A stretch of DNA of 64,000 nucleotides, taken from positions 8,937,697 through 9,001,696 of the forward strand of contig CM035807.1 in the NCBI GenBank assembly GCA_020466095.1. The letters are read 5' to 3'. Below, piece by piece: positions 1 through 9,845 of the stretch. This DNA is from Chlorops oryzae (taxonomy: Eukaryota > Arthropoda > Insecta > Diptera > Chloropidae). A program made the translations under genes and the position numbers. The notes below the pieces were generated by a model, which saw only the letters and a program-made list of their open reading frames with translations, was not told the DNA's origin and searched no databases. Every line of letters starts with the position of its first letter. Positions within the stretch are counted from its first letter, which is position 1.

Positions 1-575
1 CCTCAGTGATTTGGAGTCCTTTTTACCAAGTGCACATTAATCGCGTTGAAAGAGTGCAAAAGACATTCACCCGTTTTGCTTTGCGCTCTCTTAATTTTGG
101 TACACAGTTGCCACCATATCGGACTCGATGTATGCTTATAGATATTAAATTCCTTGAAATACGAAGAAAAATCCTGTCAATAATGTTTATTTCTGATATA
201 ATCTGTGGCAGAATTGATTGTATGCATCTTTTGCAACTTATTTCTCTTAATGTACCAATTAGAAATCTTCGGCAATTAGAGTTGTTTTATAATGGCTTCT
301 CGCGCACAAACTATGCTCTAAATTCTCCCCTTAAAAGATCTTTGACTGCCTATAATGTTATTTCCTCTAATAGTGCTGTTGATTTTACTGTCTCGAAAGA
401 TAAGCTTAAAGCAATTGTGAATACCTTAGTTACGTAAATTGTTTAAATAGTTTTAGTTTTGGAAAATTATTTTTATTTTTCATTTTCCTTAATTTTATAT
501 TTACTTATAATTTAAGTTTAAGCAAGTCTGTACGATGAAATATCATAGACGAAATAAATGAAATGAAATGAAAAA
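1..575 (+). pseudogene. jockey-like non-LTR retrotransposon, 3' end (copy A)
   Basis: The open frame from the window edge to the TAA at 435-437 encodes the region that follows the reverse transcriptase domain in jockey-clade LINEs. The signature is a WSPFYQVHINRVERVQ start, an aromatic/arginine-rich stretch, then LPPYRTRCMLIDIKFLEIRR. After the stop comes an AT-rich 3' UTR ending in a short run of AAATG units (about 551-572), a typical LINE 3' tail. The reverse transcriptase and endonuclease parts are absent or lie left of the window, so this is a dead fragment. A near-identical copy starts near 5016, where the 5' truncation can be seen. The clade assignment rests on remembered motifs, not a search. 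Confidence 0.7.
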
Positions 576-588
576 AGAATCGATTATA

Positions 589-1876
589 TTAGGTGTAGTA
601 AAAAGAAATCCATTATTTTTCCAATAGATGGCGTTATTTATCTGCATCTCGCGTTGTATAAGTCCGCTCGTGTTCCGCTAGGGGGCATTAGAAAGATGAC
701 AGTTCCTACTAAAAAAGCTTTTTTGACACTTTTTTGATTGATTGATTCAGTTTTGTTTGAGAGCTTGTCAAAGATGGACATCAGCAAAGAGAAAATTCGC
801 TACATTTTACAGTTTTTCTTCGATAAGGGAGAAAACGCAAGCCAGGCGGCTGAAAATGTGAATAGCGTTTATGGACCTGATACTGTAACAGCCAATCATG
901 CGCAATTTTGGTTTCGTCGATTCCGTTCCGGTAACTTCGATGTCAAGGATGCACCACGCACTGGAAGGCCAATTGTCGAAAATGTCGATAAAAATCATGG
1001 AAATTATCGAGTCCGACCGTCATGTTAGCACTGTTTCGATTGCAAAAGAGCTAAAGATTGCACAAAAACCGTTTGGAACCATTTGAATAAGGCTGGATAC
1101 ACAAAGAAGCTCGATGTATGGGTGCCACACGAGTTAATGCAAAAAAACCTCATAGACCGAATTTCCATCTGCGAATCGCTGCTGAACCGCAACAAAATCG
1201 ACCCATTTCTGAAGCGGTTGGTGACTGGTGATGAAAAGTGGGTCACTTACGACAACGTCAAGCAAAAACGGTCGTGGTCGAAACACGGTGAACCGGCGGA
1301 AACGGTGGCCAAGCCAGGATTGACGGCCAGGAAGGTTTTGCTGTGTGTTTGGTGGGATTGGCAGGGAATCATCTACTATGAGCTGCTCCCATACGGCAAA
1401 ACTCTTAACTCGGAACTCTACTGTCAAGAATTGGACCGTCTGAAGGAAGCAATCGCCCATAAGCGGCCAGCTTTGGCCAATAGGAGAGGAATTGTGTTCC
1501 ATCAGGACAACGCCAGGCCACACACGTCGATAGTGACTCGCCAGAAGCTCCGGGAGTTTGGTTGGGAGGTTCTTCTGCATCCACCTTATAGTCCGGACCT
1601 GGCACTAAGTGATTACCATCTGTTCCTGTCCATGGCGAAAATTTTTGCTGGTGAAACATTCGCTTCAAGAGAGGCTTCTGAAATTCGACTGTCTCAATTT
1701 TTTGCTAATAGGAACGAGGGCTTCTATGAGAGAGGCATAATGAAATTACCTTTAAAATGGCAACAAGTTATCGAACAAAACGGCGCATATTTGACCTAAA
1801 TCGGGTCATTCTAACTATCTGAAATAAAGCCCTCAATTTAATGCAAAAATAATGGATTTCTTTTTACTACACCTAA
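589..1876 (+). mobile_element. mariner (DD34D) element, copy A, complete but inactive
   Basis: This is a 1288-bp element with terminal inverted repeats starting TTAGGTGTAGTAAAAAGAAA on the left and the exact complement on the right. The repeat extends through about 30 bases (ATCCATTATTTTT continues it). It is flanked on both sides by the dinucleotide TA (587-588 and 1877-1878), the target duplication of Tc1/mariner elements. It inserted immediately 3' of the LINE tail. The single transposase gene inside is frameshifted, so it cannot act autonomously. It is the twin of the element at 5610-6896 within the tandem duplication. Confidence 0.95.
774..1799 (+). pseudogene. mariner transposase, copy A (two frameshifts)
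   Basis: The product begins MDISKEKIRYILQFFF at the ATG at 774 and ends QNGAYLT before the TAA at 1797, the usual mariner length of about 345 residues. The N-terminal half is the paired helix-turn-helix DNA-binding region. The linker motif WVPHEL follows. The catalytic triad is visible as D in TGDEKW, D in HQDNARP and D in SPDLALSDY, with 34 residues between the last two (DD34D). Two breaks destroy the frame. One is an extra A near 990 that is absent from copy B. The other is a missing A in the poly-A run at about 1063-1067 (five As, six needed), shared with copy B. SPDLALSD replaces the usual SPDLAPSD, also shared with copy B. It is not an irritans-type element; the exact subfamily is unsure. 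Confidence 0.9.
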
Positions 1877-3584
1877 TATTTTTAGAATGAACGAAAAGTT
1901 TTAAAAATACGCAACCGAAAGTGTCCCGAACTATTAACAAATGCCATTTTAGGCATCCGGTTGACCACAAAGGGTCTATTTTAAAAGTAAGTAGGGTGAA
2001 AGAGTTTCATTTTCAGTGACAATTTTTACGTCCTTAACTAGGCACGAAGTACATAGAGACTATTCGGGATTACTGTAGGGCACCATCCGCTAAATGAACT
2101 TCTTGATTCAGGCAAAATTCTTTACATCAAATCCACAAATCTTGTAATCTCGAAAGCCAACTCCAAGAATAACAAATTCAAGTCAAATTGAAGGACGCTT
2201 TATTTCATGCACAAAATATAATTGGCACTTCATCAATATTTGACAGCTCTCGAAATGTGTTTTTTTTTTTACCCCTACTATCGAAATATTTTTCAAACGA
2301 AAAAGAAATACAATAGAGTAGATAAATAAAGAGAAATACCCCAAAAAAACAAAAAAGGGAGAGGGAGTGCAAAAAAAAAATACATAAGCACAATGAATTT
2401 TCCCTTTACGCAAAGTAAAAGTCCTTGAGCTGAAAAGTGTATCATGCTACACCACAAACCACTTTACTCGAATTCATCCGTATGTCAAGCAATTCTTGCT
2501 TAAACCAAAGACTCTGAAAGGCACTTGTGGTCGAAGAGACACACCATCAAATGCAAGCGAGGAAAATTTATTCCGGAAATTTCTCGTAATCTGCATGACC
2601 ATCTCTTTTACGGATCTTACCTTAAGCATTTATGTGCGTTCATGGAGTTTGAAATTTTTGCTTCTCTGTTTTGTGTTTTGTTTTTTTACTGTTGATTCTT
2701 AGCATACCAACGAACTATGTTCGTGCAACGAAATGATGTCAAAACAATCCAGAAGGAATTCTCAAAAACGGATGCATGTCCAGAGTTCGCTCGAGTTTTC
2801 GGTCAGTAAAGTAAGTGAAGAGAAAGTTAAGCGGAAAAGTGGATGAAGTTCTTCGTCTGCGTCTACACGTTCATACATCAAATTGAATGACGTTTGTCGA
2901 TGCGAAACTGCTCCGGAAAGACAAGAGGCTTTGCTACTGAATGACTTTGATGAAAAATGCGTAAAAGTTGATCCGCTACTGTGAAAAGGGCCACGCCCAA
3001 AGGCCTATCAATTAAGTACACTACTAGTTGGACTTTATGCTTCGCTTTCAGACACAAGAAGAAAAAAAAAAAAAAAAACAGGAAACAGGAAAAGGAAGTA
3101 TACGAGTCAATTATGGAGATGAAGATTTTGAATTTTTTTTAGATTTCTCAAAAGCCATGAAAAAATTTCTTTAAAAATTCTTAAATTGAAGGCAGTCTTT
3201 TTCAGCGAGACGAGATTCTCTCGTGTCTCGAGATCAAGTCTCTTGTCTTTAATGACTGAGACATGACAAGACGAGAGATTTTAAGCTAGGTACATAACGA
3301 TACAAGGCGATAGGGCAGCCTATTCATAGAAACAATCTAATCTTTTTTTCTTTCCTGATTCATCTTATGTGTTTCGTCTGGTTTCTGTCGGATCATCCAT
3401 GACACTCGACACTACATATTCTTCTCATGTGGCATTGCTTACTCTCCTAGTGATTTGTTTCTCCTCCTTTTTTCAATTACTTTCGTTCAGTTCTTGTTGT
3501 AATTTTCTTTTCAATTTTTTGTCAAGTCTGTGAAGCTATACGACAACGGGACTGTTTACGAAGTCCATTTCAGTCCTGTTTGAT

Positions 3585-3960
3585 GCGTCACATTCTGTGT
3601 CGAAGGTATATTGCGTTTGTGCGTACATGTGAAACATCCAGGACAATTACAGATAGACCATTCAAAGAGCATATAGAAATGATCTGCGTCACCAGGAGAT
3701 TCGATTTAGCCATGTCGTCTGTCCGTTTTCGGTTTTTTCCTTGAAGAAGTTGAGCTTTCATCATATCCGTCGGCCTGTCCGTCTGTCTTTCTGCATGCAG
3801 TATCCTTATTGAAAGAGTTGAACTCTGTTGATGAAATTTGGTATGCGTATTCTGGGGAAAATTGTGAAAGGACCAAATCGGACACTTTTATAAGGGAACA
3901 TCAAGTACTAGGGTCTGTTATGACAATCACAAAAACTGTTTTGAAACCTGAATTAGTTAA
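3585..3960 (+). repeat. single arm of a foldback-like element
   Basis: This matches the left arm of the inverted-repeat element at about 8594-9845, including the GTCGAAGGTATATTGCGTTT start, the ATTCGATTTAGCCATG segment, the CCGTCTGTC run and TACTAGGGTCTGTTATGAC. The middle and right arm are missing in this copy. Confidence 0.75.
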
Positions 3961-4431
3961 AATATTTGGATAAAGGGTCTTGCCGACTAAGGAAGCGTGA
4001 GTCAGGGCCCCAATGTCCTTTTAAAGGGATTTGTCAAGTGGTCAAGTTCATGTATGATTGCTCTTTAATAGATAAAACCCTACATCACTGTAGGAATCCG
4101 ATTCATTAGGTTAATGATAACTCCAGTGTCTTGAAATATCTTACAATGAACCCTTTTGGATTAGGCCCTTATTTCAAAGAATTTTAGAATCGTCATTCCC
4201 AAAAGGGCGGTTTCCATTAAATTATTGAACGAAACTCGCCATAAAACCTCAAATATGTGTCTTAATGTTCGTGTTCTTGGCCTGTATTAAAACGAAATAT
4301 TCAAAAATATGTACATAAGTATATATCTAAGCGTATATCTGTTTCGGGTATTGTATTTTGAGGTTCACCTGACTATAACACCCTTTCTAATTTATTATTT
4401 CAGTTCAGGTTTTACTGCTTCCAGCTATCGG

Positions 4432-4935
4432 CCTGGTTTTCCTCTTTTTTTTTAACCCTTTTCTCACATTTACAAGCGCATTGTCAATCAACGTTTCTTT
4501 TATTGAACTCTTTTTTTCCTCTTCTTCGGTTCGAAAACATCAGCCCATGAATGTTTCGGTTCATTTGATCGCTTAACTGCTTCCATTTTATTCGAATTTA
4601 TTTTCAAATAGATACGTTTTTCCTTTGAAATGAAGCCTACCTATTTCTTGAAAGCGTGCCGTTACATTTCTTATTTTTTATTTTTCAATTTTAACCGCTT
4701 CCCGATGGTGTTTTCTTTTTTAAACCCCTTTTCCATTTACAAGGCTTGTTTTTCTTTTTTGAACCTTTTTTTTCTTTTGGTTCGAAAACACGCCCTAACG
4801 TTTGGCATTTGACCTTAATTTCCTTTTATTAATTTATTTTCAAATAGATAGTTTTTTTAAAGAAGCCTACCATTTTTGAAACTGCCGTTACATTTCCCCC
4901 ATTTTTTAAATTTTTCAAATAAAGTTCCCGGTTAT
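4432..4935 (+). repeat. local duplication within unit A, second copy degraded
   Basis: The segment of about 4432-4700 (start TTTTCCTCTTTTTTTTTAAC, then fragments such as TTGTTTTTC, GGTTCGAAAACA, TATTTTCAAATAGATA, AAGCCTACC, TGCCGTTACATTTC) recurs at about 4715-4935 in the same order. The second copy has many small deletions. Unit B has this segment only once (10,570-10,900), so the extra copy is specific to unit A. Confidence 0.75.
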
Positions 4936-5015
4936 TTTTCAATTTCCAAGCAAAATGGCATACAATGGCTTTCCTTTTTTTTCTTCCTTGGAAAATTAAA
5001 ATAACTTTTAATTTG

Positions 5016-5596
5016 AATTCGCCTCAGTGATTTGGAGTCCTTTTTACCAAGTGCACATTAATCGCGTTGAAAGAGTGCAAAAGACATTCACCCGTTTTGC
5101 TTTGCGCTCTCTTAATTTTGGTACACAGTTGCCACCATATCGGACTCGATGTATGCTTATAGATATTAAATTCCTTGAAATACGAAGAAAAATCCTGTCA
5201 ATAATGTTTATTTCTGATATAATCTGTGGCAGAATTGATTGTATGCATCTTTTGCAACTTATTTCTCTTAATGTACCAATTAGAAATCTTCGGCAATTAG
5301 AGTTGTTTTATAATGGCTTCTCGCGCACAAACTATGCTCTAAATTCTCCCCTTAAAAGATCTTTGACTGCCTATAATGTTATTTCCTCTAATAGTGCTGT
5401 TGATTTTACTGTCTCGAAAGATAAGCTTAAAGCAATTGTGAATACCTTAGTTACGTAAATTGTTTAAATAGTTTTAGTTTTGGAAAATTATTTTTATTTT
5501 TCATTTTCCTTAATTTTATATTTACTTATAATTTAAGTTTAAGCAAGTCTGTACGATGAAATATCATAGACGAAATAAATGAAATGAAATGAAAAA
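5016..5596 (+). pseudogene. jockey-like non-LTR retrotransposon, 3' end (copy B)
   Basis: This has the same 143-residue C-terminal reading frame and AAATG-type tail as the fragment at 1-575. The frame can be extended upstream to EFASVIWSP (about 5016), resembling the EYASVVWSP motif of jockey-type polymerases. It then loses similarity, so the element is 5'-truncated here. The mariner at 5610 is inserted 14 bases beyond the tail. No endonuclease or polymerase active site is present. Confidence 0.7.
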
Positions 5597-5609
5597 AGAA
5601 TCGATTATA

Positions 5610-6896
5610 TTAGGTGTAGTAAAAAGAAATCCATTATTTTTCCAATAGATGGCGTTATTTATCTGCATCTCGCGTTGTATAAGTCCGCTCGTGTTCCGCT
5701 AGGGGGCATTAGAAAGATGACAGTTCCTACTAAAAAAGCTTTTTTGACACTTTTTTGATTGATTGATTCAGTTTTGTTTGAGAGCTTGTCAAAGATGGAC
5801 ATCAGCAAAGAGAAAATTCGCTACATTTTACAGTTTTTCTTCGATAAGGGAGAAAACGCAAGCCAGGCGGCTGAAAATGTGAATAGCGTTTATGGACCTG
5901 ATACTGTAACAGCCAATCATGCGCAATTTTGGTTTCGTCGATTCCGTTCCGGTAACTTCGATGTCAAGGATGCACCACGCACTGGAAGGCCAATTGTCGA
6001 AAATGTCGATAAAATCATGGAAATTATCGAGTCCGACCGTCATGTTAGCACTGTTTCGATTGCAAAAGAGCTAAAGATTGCACAAAAACCGTTTGGAACC
6101 ATTTGAATAAGGCTGGATACACAAAGAAGCTCGATGTATGGGTGCCACACGAGTTAATGCAAAAAAACCTCATAGACCGAATTTCCATCTGCGAATCGCT
6201 GCTGAACCGCAACAAAATCGACCCATTTCTGAAGCGGTTGGTGACTGGTGATGAAAAGTGGGTCACTTACGACAACGTCAAGCAAAAACGGTCGTGGTCG
6301 AAACACGGTGAACCGGCGGAAACGGTGGCCAAGCCAGGATTGACGGCCAGGAAGGTTTTGCTGTGTGTTTGGTGGGATTGGCAGGGAATCATCTACTATG
6401 AGCTGCTCCCATACGGCAAAACTCTTAACTCGGAACTCTACTGTCAAGAATTGGACCGTCTGAAGGAAGCAATCGCCCATAAGCGGCCAGCTTTGGCCAA
6501 TAGGAGAGGAATTGTGTTCCATCAGGACAACGCCAGGCCACACACGTCGATAGTGACTCGCCAGAAGCTCCGGGAGTTTGGTTGGGAGGTTCTTCTGCAT
6601 CCACCTTATAGTCCGGACCTGGCACTAAGTGATTACCATCTGTTCCTGTCCATGGCGAAAATTTTTGCTGGTGAAACATTCGCTTCAAGAGAGGCTTCTG
6701 AAATTCGACTGTCTCAATTTTTTGCTAATAGGAACGAGGGCTTCTATGAGAGAGGCATAATGAAATTACCTTTAAAATGGCAACAAGTTATCGAACAAAA
6801 CGGCGCATATTTGACCTAAATCGGGTCATTCTAACTATCTGAAATAAAGCCCTCAATTTAATGCAAAAATAATGGATTTCTTTTTACTACACCTAA
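5610..6896 (+). mobile_element. mariner (DD34D) element, copy B, complete but inactive
   Basis: This is a 1287-bp element with the same inverted repeats as copy A (TTAGGTGTAG outward ends) and flanking TA dinucleotides. It is identical to copy A except for one fewer A near position 6011. The flanking LINE tail is also identical, so the two elements are products of segmental duplication, not independent insertions. Confidence 0.95.
5795..6819 (+). pseudogene. mariner transposase, copy B (one frameshift)
   Basis: The reading frame is open from the ATG at 5795 to about 6085. It then shifts by one base at the five-A run before CCGTTTGGAACC and reopens through to the TAA at 6817-6819. Adding one A restores KTVWNHLNKAGY, the expected sequence. 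The C-terminal part carries the linker WVPHEL and the DD34D residues (D of GDEKW, D of HQDNA, second D of SPDLALSD). Only this one lesion separates it from a full-length frame of about 345 residues. The lesion could be a real mutation or a homopolymer sequencing error; its presence in both copies favours a real change made before duplication. Confidence 0.9.
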
Positions 6897-6898
6897 TA

Positions 6899-8593
6899 TT
6901 TTTAGAATGAACGAAAAGTTTTAAAAATACGCAACCGAAAGTGTCCCGAACTAGTAACAAATTCCATTTTAGGCATCCGTTTGACCACAAAGGGTCTATT
7001 TTAAAAGTAAGTAGGGTGAAAGAGTTTCATTTTCAGTGACAATTTTTACTTCCTTAACTAGGCACGAAGTACATAGAGACTATTCGGGATTACTGTAGGG
7101 CACCATCCGCTAAATGAACTTCTTGAATCAGGCAAATTCTTAACATCAAATCCACAAATCTTGTAATCTCGAAAGCCAACTCCAAGAATAACAAATTCAA
7201 GTCAAATTGAAGGACGCTTTATTTCATGCACAAAATATAATTGGCACTTCATCAATATTTGACAGCTCTCGAAATGTGTTTTTTTTTTTACCCCTACTAT
7301 CGAAATATTTTTCAAACGAAAAAGAAATACAATAGAGTAGATAAATAAAGAGAAATACTCAAACAAAAAAGGGAGAGGGAGTGCAAAAAAAAAAATACAT
7401 AAGCACAATGAATTTTGCCCTTTACGCAAAGTAAAAGTCCTTGAGCTGAAAAGTGTATCATGCTACACCACAAACCACTTTACTCGAATTCATCCGTATG
7501 TCAAGCAATTCTTGCTTAAACCAAAGACTCTGAAAGGCACTTGTGGTCGAAGAGACACACCATCAAATGCAAGCGAGGAAAATTTATTCCGGAAATTTCT
7601 CGTAATCTGCATGACCATCTCTTTTACGGATCTTACCTTAAGCATTTATGTGCGTTCATGGAGTTTGAAATTTTTGCTTCTCTGTTTTGTGTTTTGTTTT
7701 TTTTTACTGTTGATTCTTACCATACCAACGAACTATGTTCGTGAAACGAAATGATGTCAAAACAATCCAGAAGGAATTCTCAAAAACGGATGCATGTCCA
7801 GAGTTCGCTCGAGTTTTTGGTCAGTAAAGTAAGTGAAGAGAAAGCTAAGCGCAAAAGTGGATGAAGTTCTTCGTCTGCGTCTACACGTTCATACATCAAA
7901 TTGAATGACGTTTGTCGATGCGAAACTGCTCCGGAAAGACAAGAGGCTTTGCTACTGAATGACTTTGATGAAAAATGCGTAACAGTTGATCCGCTACTGT
8001 GAAAAGGGCCACGCCCAAAGGCCTATCAATTAAGTACACTACTAGTTGGACTTTATGCTTCGCTTTCAGACACAAGAAAGAAAAAGAAAAAACCGGAAAC
8101 AGGAAAAGGAAGTATACGAGTCAATTATGGAGATGAAGATTTTGAATTTTTTTTAGATTTCTCAAAAGCCATGAAAAAATTTCTTTAAAAATTCTTAAAT
8201 TGAAGGCAGTCTTTTACAGCGAGACGAGATTCTCTCGTGTCTCGAGATCAAGTCTCTTGTCTTTAATGACTGAGACATGACAAGACGAGAGATTTTAAGC
8301 TAGGTACATAACGATACAAGGCGAGAGGGCAGCCTATTCATAGAAACAATCTAATATTTTTTTCTTTCCTGATTCATCTTATGTGTTTCGTCTGGTTTCT
8401 GTCGGATCATCCATGACACTCGACACTATATATTCTTCTCATGTGGCATTGCTTACTCTCCTAGTGATTTGTTTCTCCTCCTTTTTTCAATTACTTTCGT
8501 TCAGTTCTTGTTGTTATTTTCTTTTCAATTTTTTGTCAAGTCTGTGAAGATATACGACAACGGGACTGTTTACGAAGTCCATTTCAGTCCTGT
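6899..8593. other. non-coding part of duplication unit B
   Basis: This is the counterpart of 1879-3584, with no supportable gene. It contains the same GAGAC/GTCTC-rich stretch (about 8218-8290) and AT-rich DNA. Open frames here are short, hydrophobic or homopolymer-driven. Confidence 0.65.
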
Positions 8594-9845
8594 TTGATGC
8601 GTCACATTTTGTGTCGAAGGTATATTGCGTTTGTGCGTACATGTGAAACATCCAGGACAATTACAGATAGACCATTCAAAGAGCATATAGAAATGATCTG
8701 CGTCACCAGGAGATTCGATTTAGCCATGTCCGTCTGTCCGTTTTCGGTTTTTTCCTTGAAGAAGTTGAGCTTTCTTGAGACATATCCGTCGGCCTGTCCG
8801 TCTGTCTTTCTGCATGCAGTATCCTTATTGAAAGAGTTGAACTCTGTTGATGAAATTTGGTATGCGTATTCTGGGGGAAATTTGTGAAAGGACCAGATCG
8901 GACCCTTTTATAAGGGAACATCAAGTACTAGGGTCTGTTATGACAATCACAAAAATTGTTCTGAAACCTGAATTATTTGAAATGTTTGGATGAAGTTTCA
9001 TAAGTTAGCGTGAGTCAGGGCCCCAAATGTCCTTTTAAAAATTGTCAAGTGGTCAAGTGCCATGTATAATTGCTCTTTAGTCATAAAAATTCTCTCATTG
9101 ATCGGTTCATTACGTTTGGACGACGAAAAGCTCATTGAACATATACCGACTTTTGTTAAATTTCTAAATGAAAACCGCTCTTTTGCCACGCCCACTTTTC
9201 AAATTTTTTTTGAGTTCTAATCGGACCCTTATATATACGGTCAAATTCTAAGTTTCATTGAAATATTTCAATAAAGTCTGATTTTGAGGCATTTTTGGGA
9301 TTTTTGTGACAGACCCTAGTACTAGAGGTACCCTTAATAATGGTCCGATCGAAGGACGTTATTGGCTATCAAGGAAGTATACGTGCCAATTTTTGTTCAA
9401 GTCCCATTGGTATTTCGGGAGTAGGAGACAATTTTTTGAAAAACGCCCTTATGCCACGCCCACTTTTCCAATTTTTTGAAATCGTATTACTTGCCTTTAA
9501 ATATGTTCAAATATCAAATTTCATCAAAATATCATGAAAAACTTCGATTTTAGAGCAGTTTTTGTGATTTTCGTAACAGACCCTAGTACTGGAGGTACCC
9601 CTAAAAATGGTCCGATCGGGTCCATTCTCGAACTTGTTCTTACTCATGTCCCCGTGAGCACGCATACCAAATTTTGTCAAGATAGCTCAACTCCTTCGAT
9701 AAGATAACTGTATACAAACAGACAGACAGACGGACAGACGGACAGACAGACAGACGGACGGACATGTCTAAATCGAATCTCCTGGTTACACACAACCCAA
9801 CAAACGCAATATACCCTCGACACACAGTGTGTCGGGTATAAAAAC
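8594..9845. mobile_element. foldback-like element with long imperfect inverted arms
   Basis: The left arm (about 8594-8970) and the complement of the right arm (about 9545-9845) share, in order: a GTCGA-GGTATATTGCGTTTGT outer motif, CAGGAGATTCGATTTAG, a CCGTCTGTC microsatellite, GAGTTGA, AATTTGGTATGCGT, and TACTAGGGTCTGTTA. The outer right end reads GTGTGTCGGGTATAAAA. The centre holds two divergent tandem units, each with GCCACGCCCACTTTTC and later CAGACCCTAGTACT, at about 9181-9440 and 9441-9640. No transposase is present, so it is a non-autonomous element. The superfamily is not recognised. Confidence 0.65.
9713..9765 (+). repeat. CAGA/CGGA microsatellite in foldback arm
   Basis: This is a run of CAGA and CGGA tetranucleotides inside the right arm. 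A shorter complementary CCGTCTGTC run sits in the left arm. Confidence 0.85.

Larger units (their letters stand above)
1..5000 (+). repeat. tandem duplication, unit A (left edge beyond window)
   Basis: The order LINE end, mariner, non-coding block is repeated at an offset of 5021 bases (5020 after a one-base difference near 990). From 1 to about 1,900 the two units differ at essentially one base. From 1,900 to 3,900 they differ by scattered substitutions and small indels. Beyond about 3,900 unit A is much more divergent and lacks about 1.1 kb present in unit B. Unit A ends in sequence unlike the end of unit B, at about 4990-5020, where the LINE of unit B begins. Confidence 0.9.
1879..5015. 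other. non-coding remainder of duplication unit A
   Basis: No coding region can be supported here. Open frames are short and contain homopolymers or simple sequence. The block includes a GAGAC/GTCTC-rich stretch (about 3205-3275), a poly-A run near 3061-3078, half of a foldback element (about 3585-3960) and a locally duplicated pyrimidine-rich segment (4432-4935). All but the last recur in unit B. Confidence 0.7.

Noticed and set aside
1134..1668. Minus-strand frames of 148 and 87 codons inside mariner copies (also 6154-6688)
   Set aside because: Antisense of the transposase; the plus-strand product carries the full set of mariner motifs.
3594..3880. Gene in the duplicated block (open frame at 8594-8887 in unit B)
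   Set aside because: The frame is broken in unit A and lies in the arm of a repeated element.
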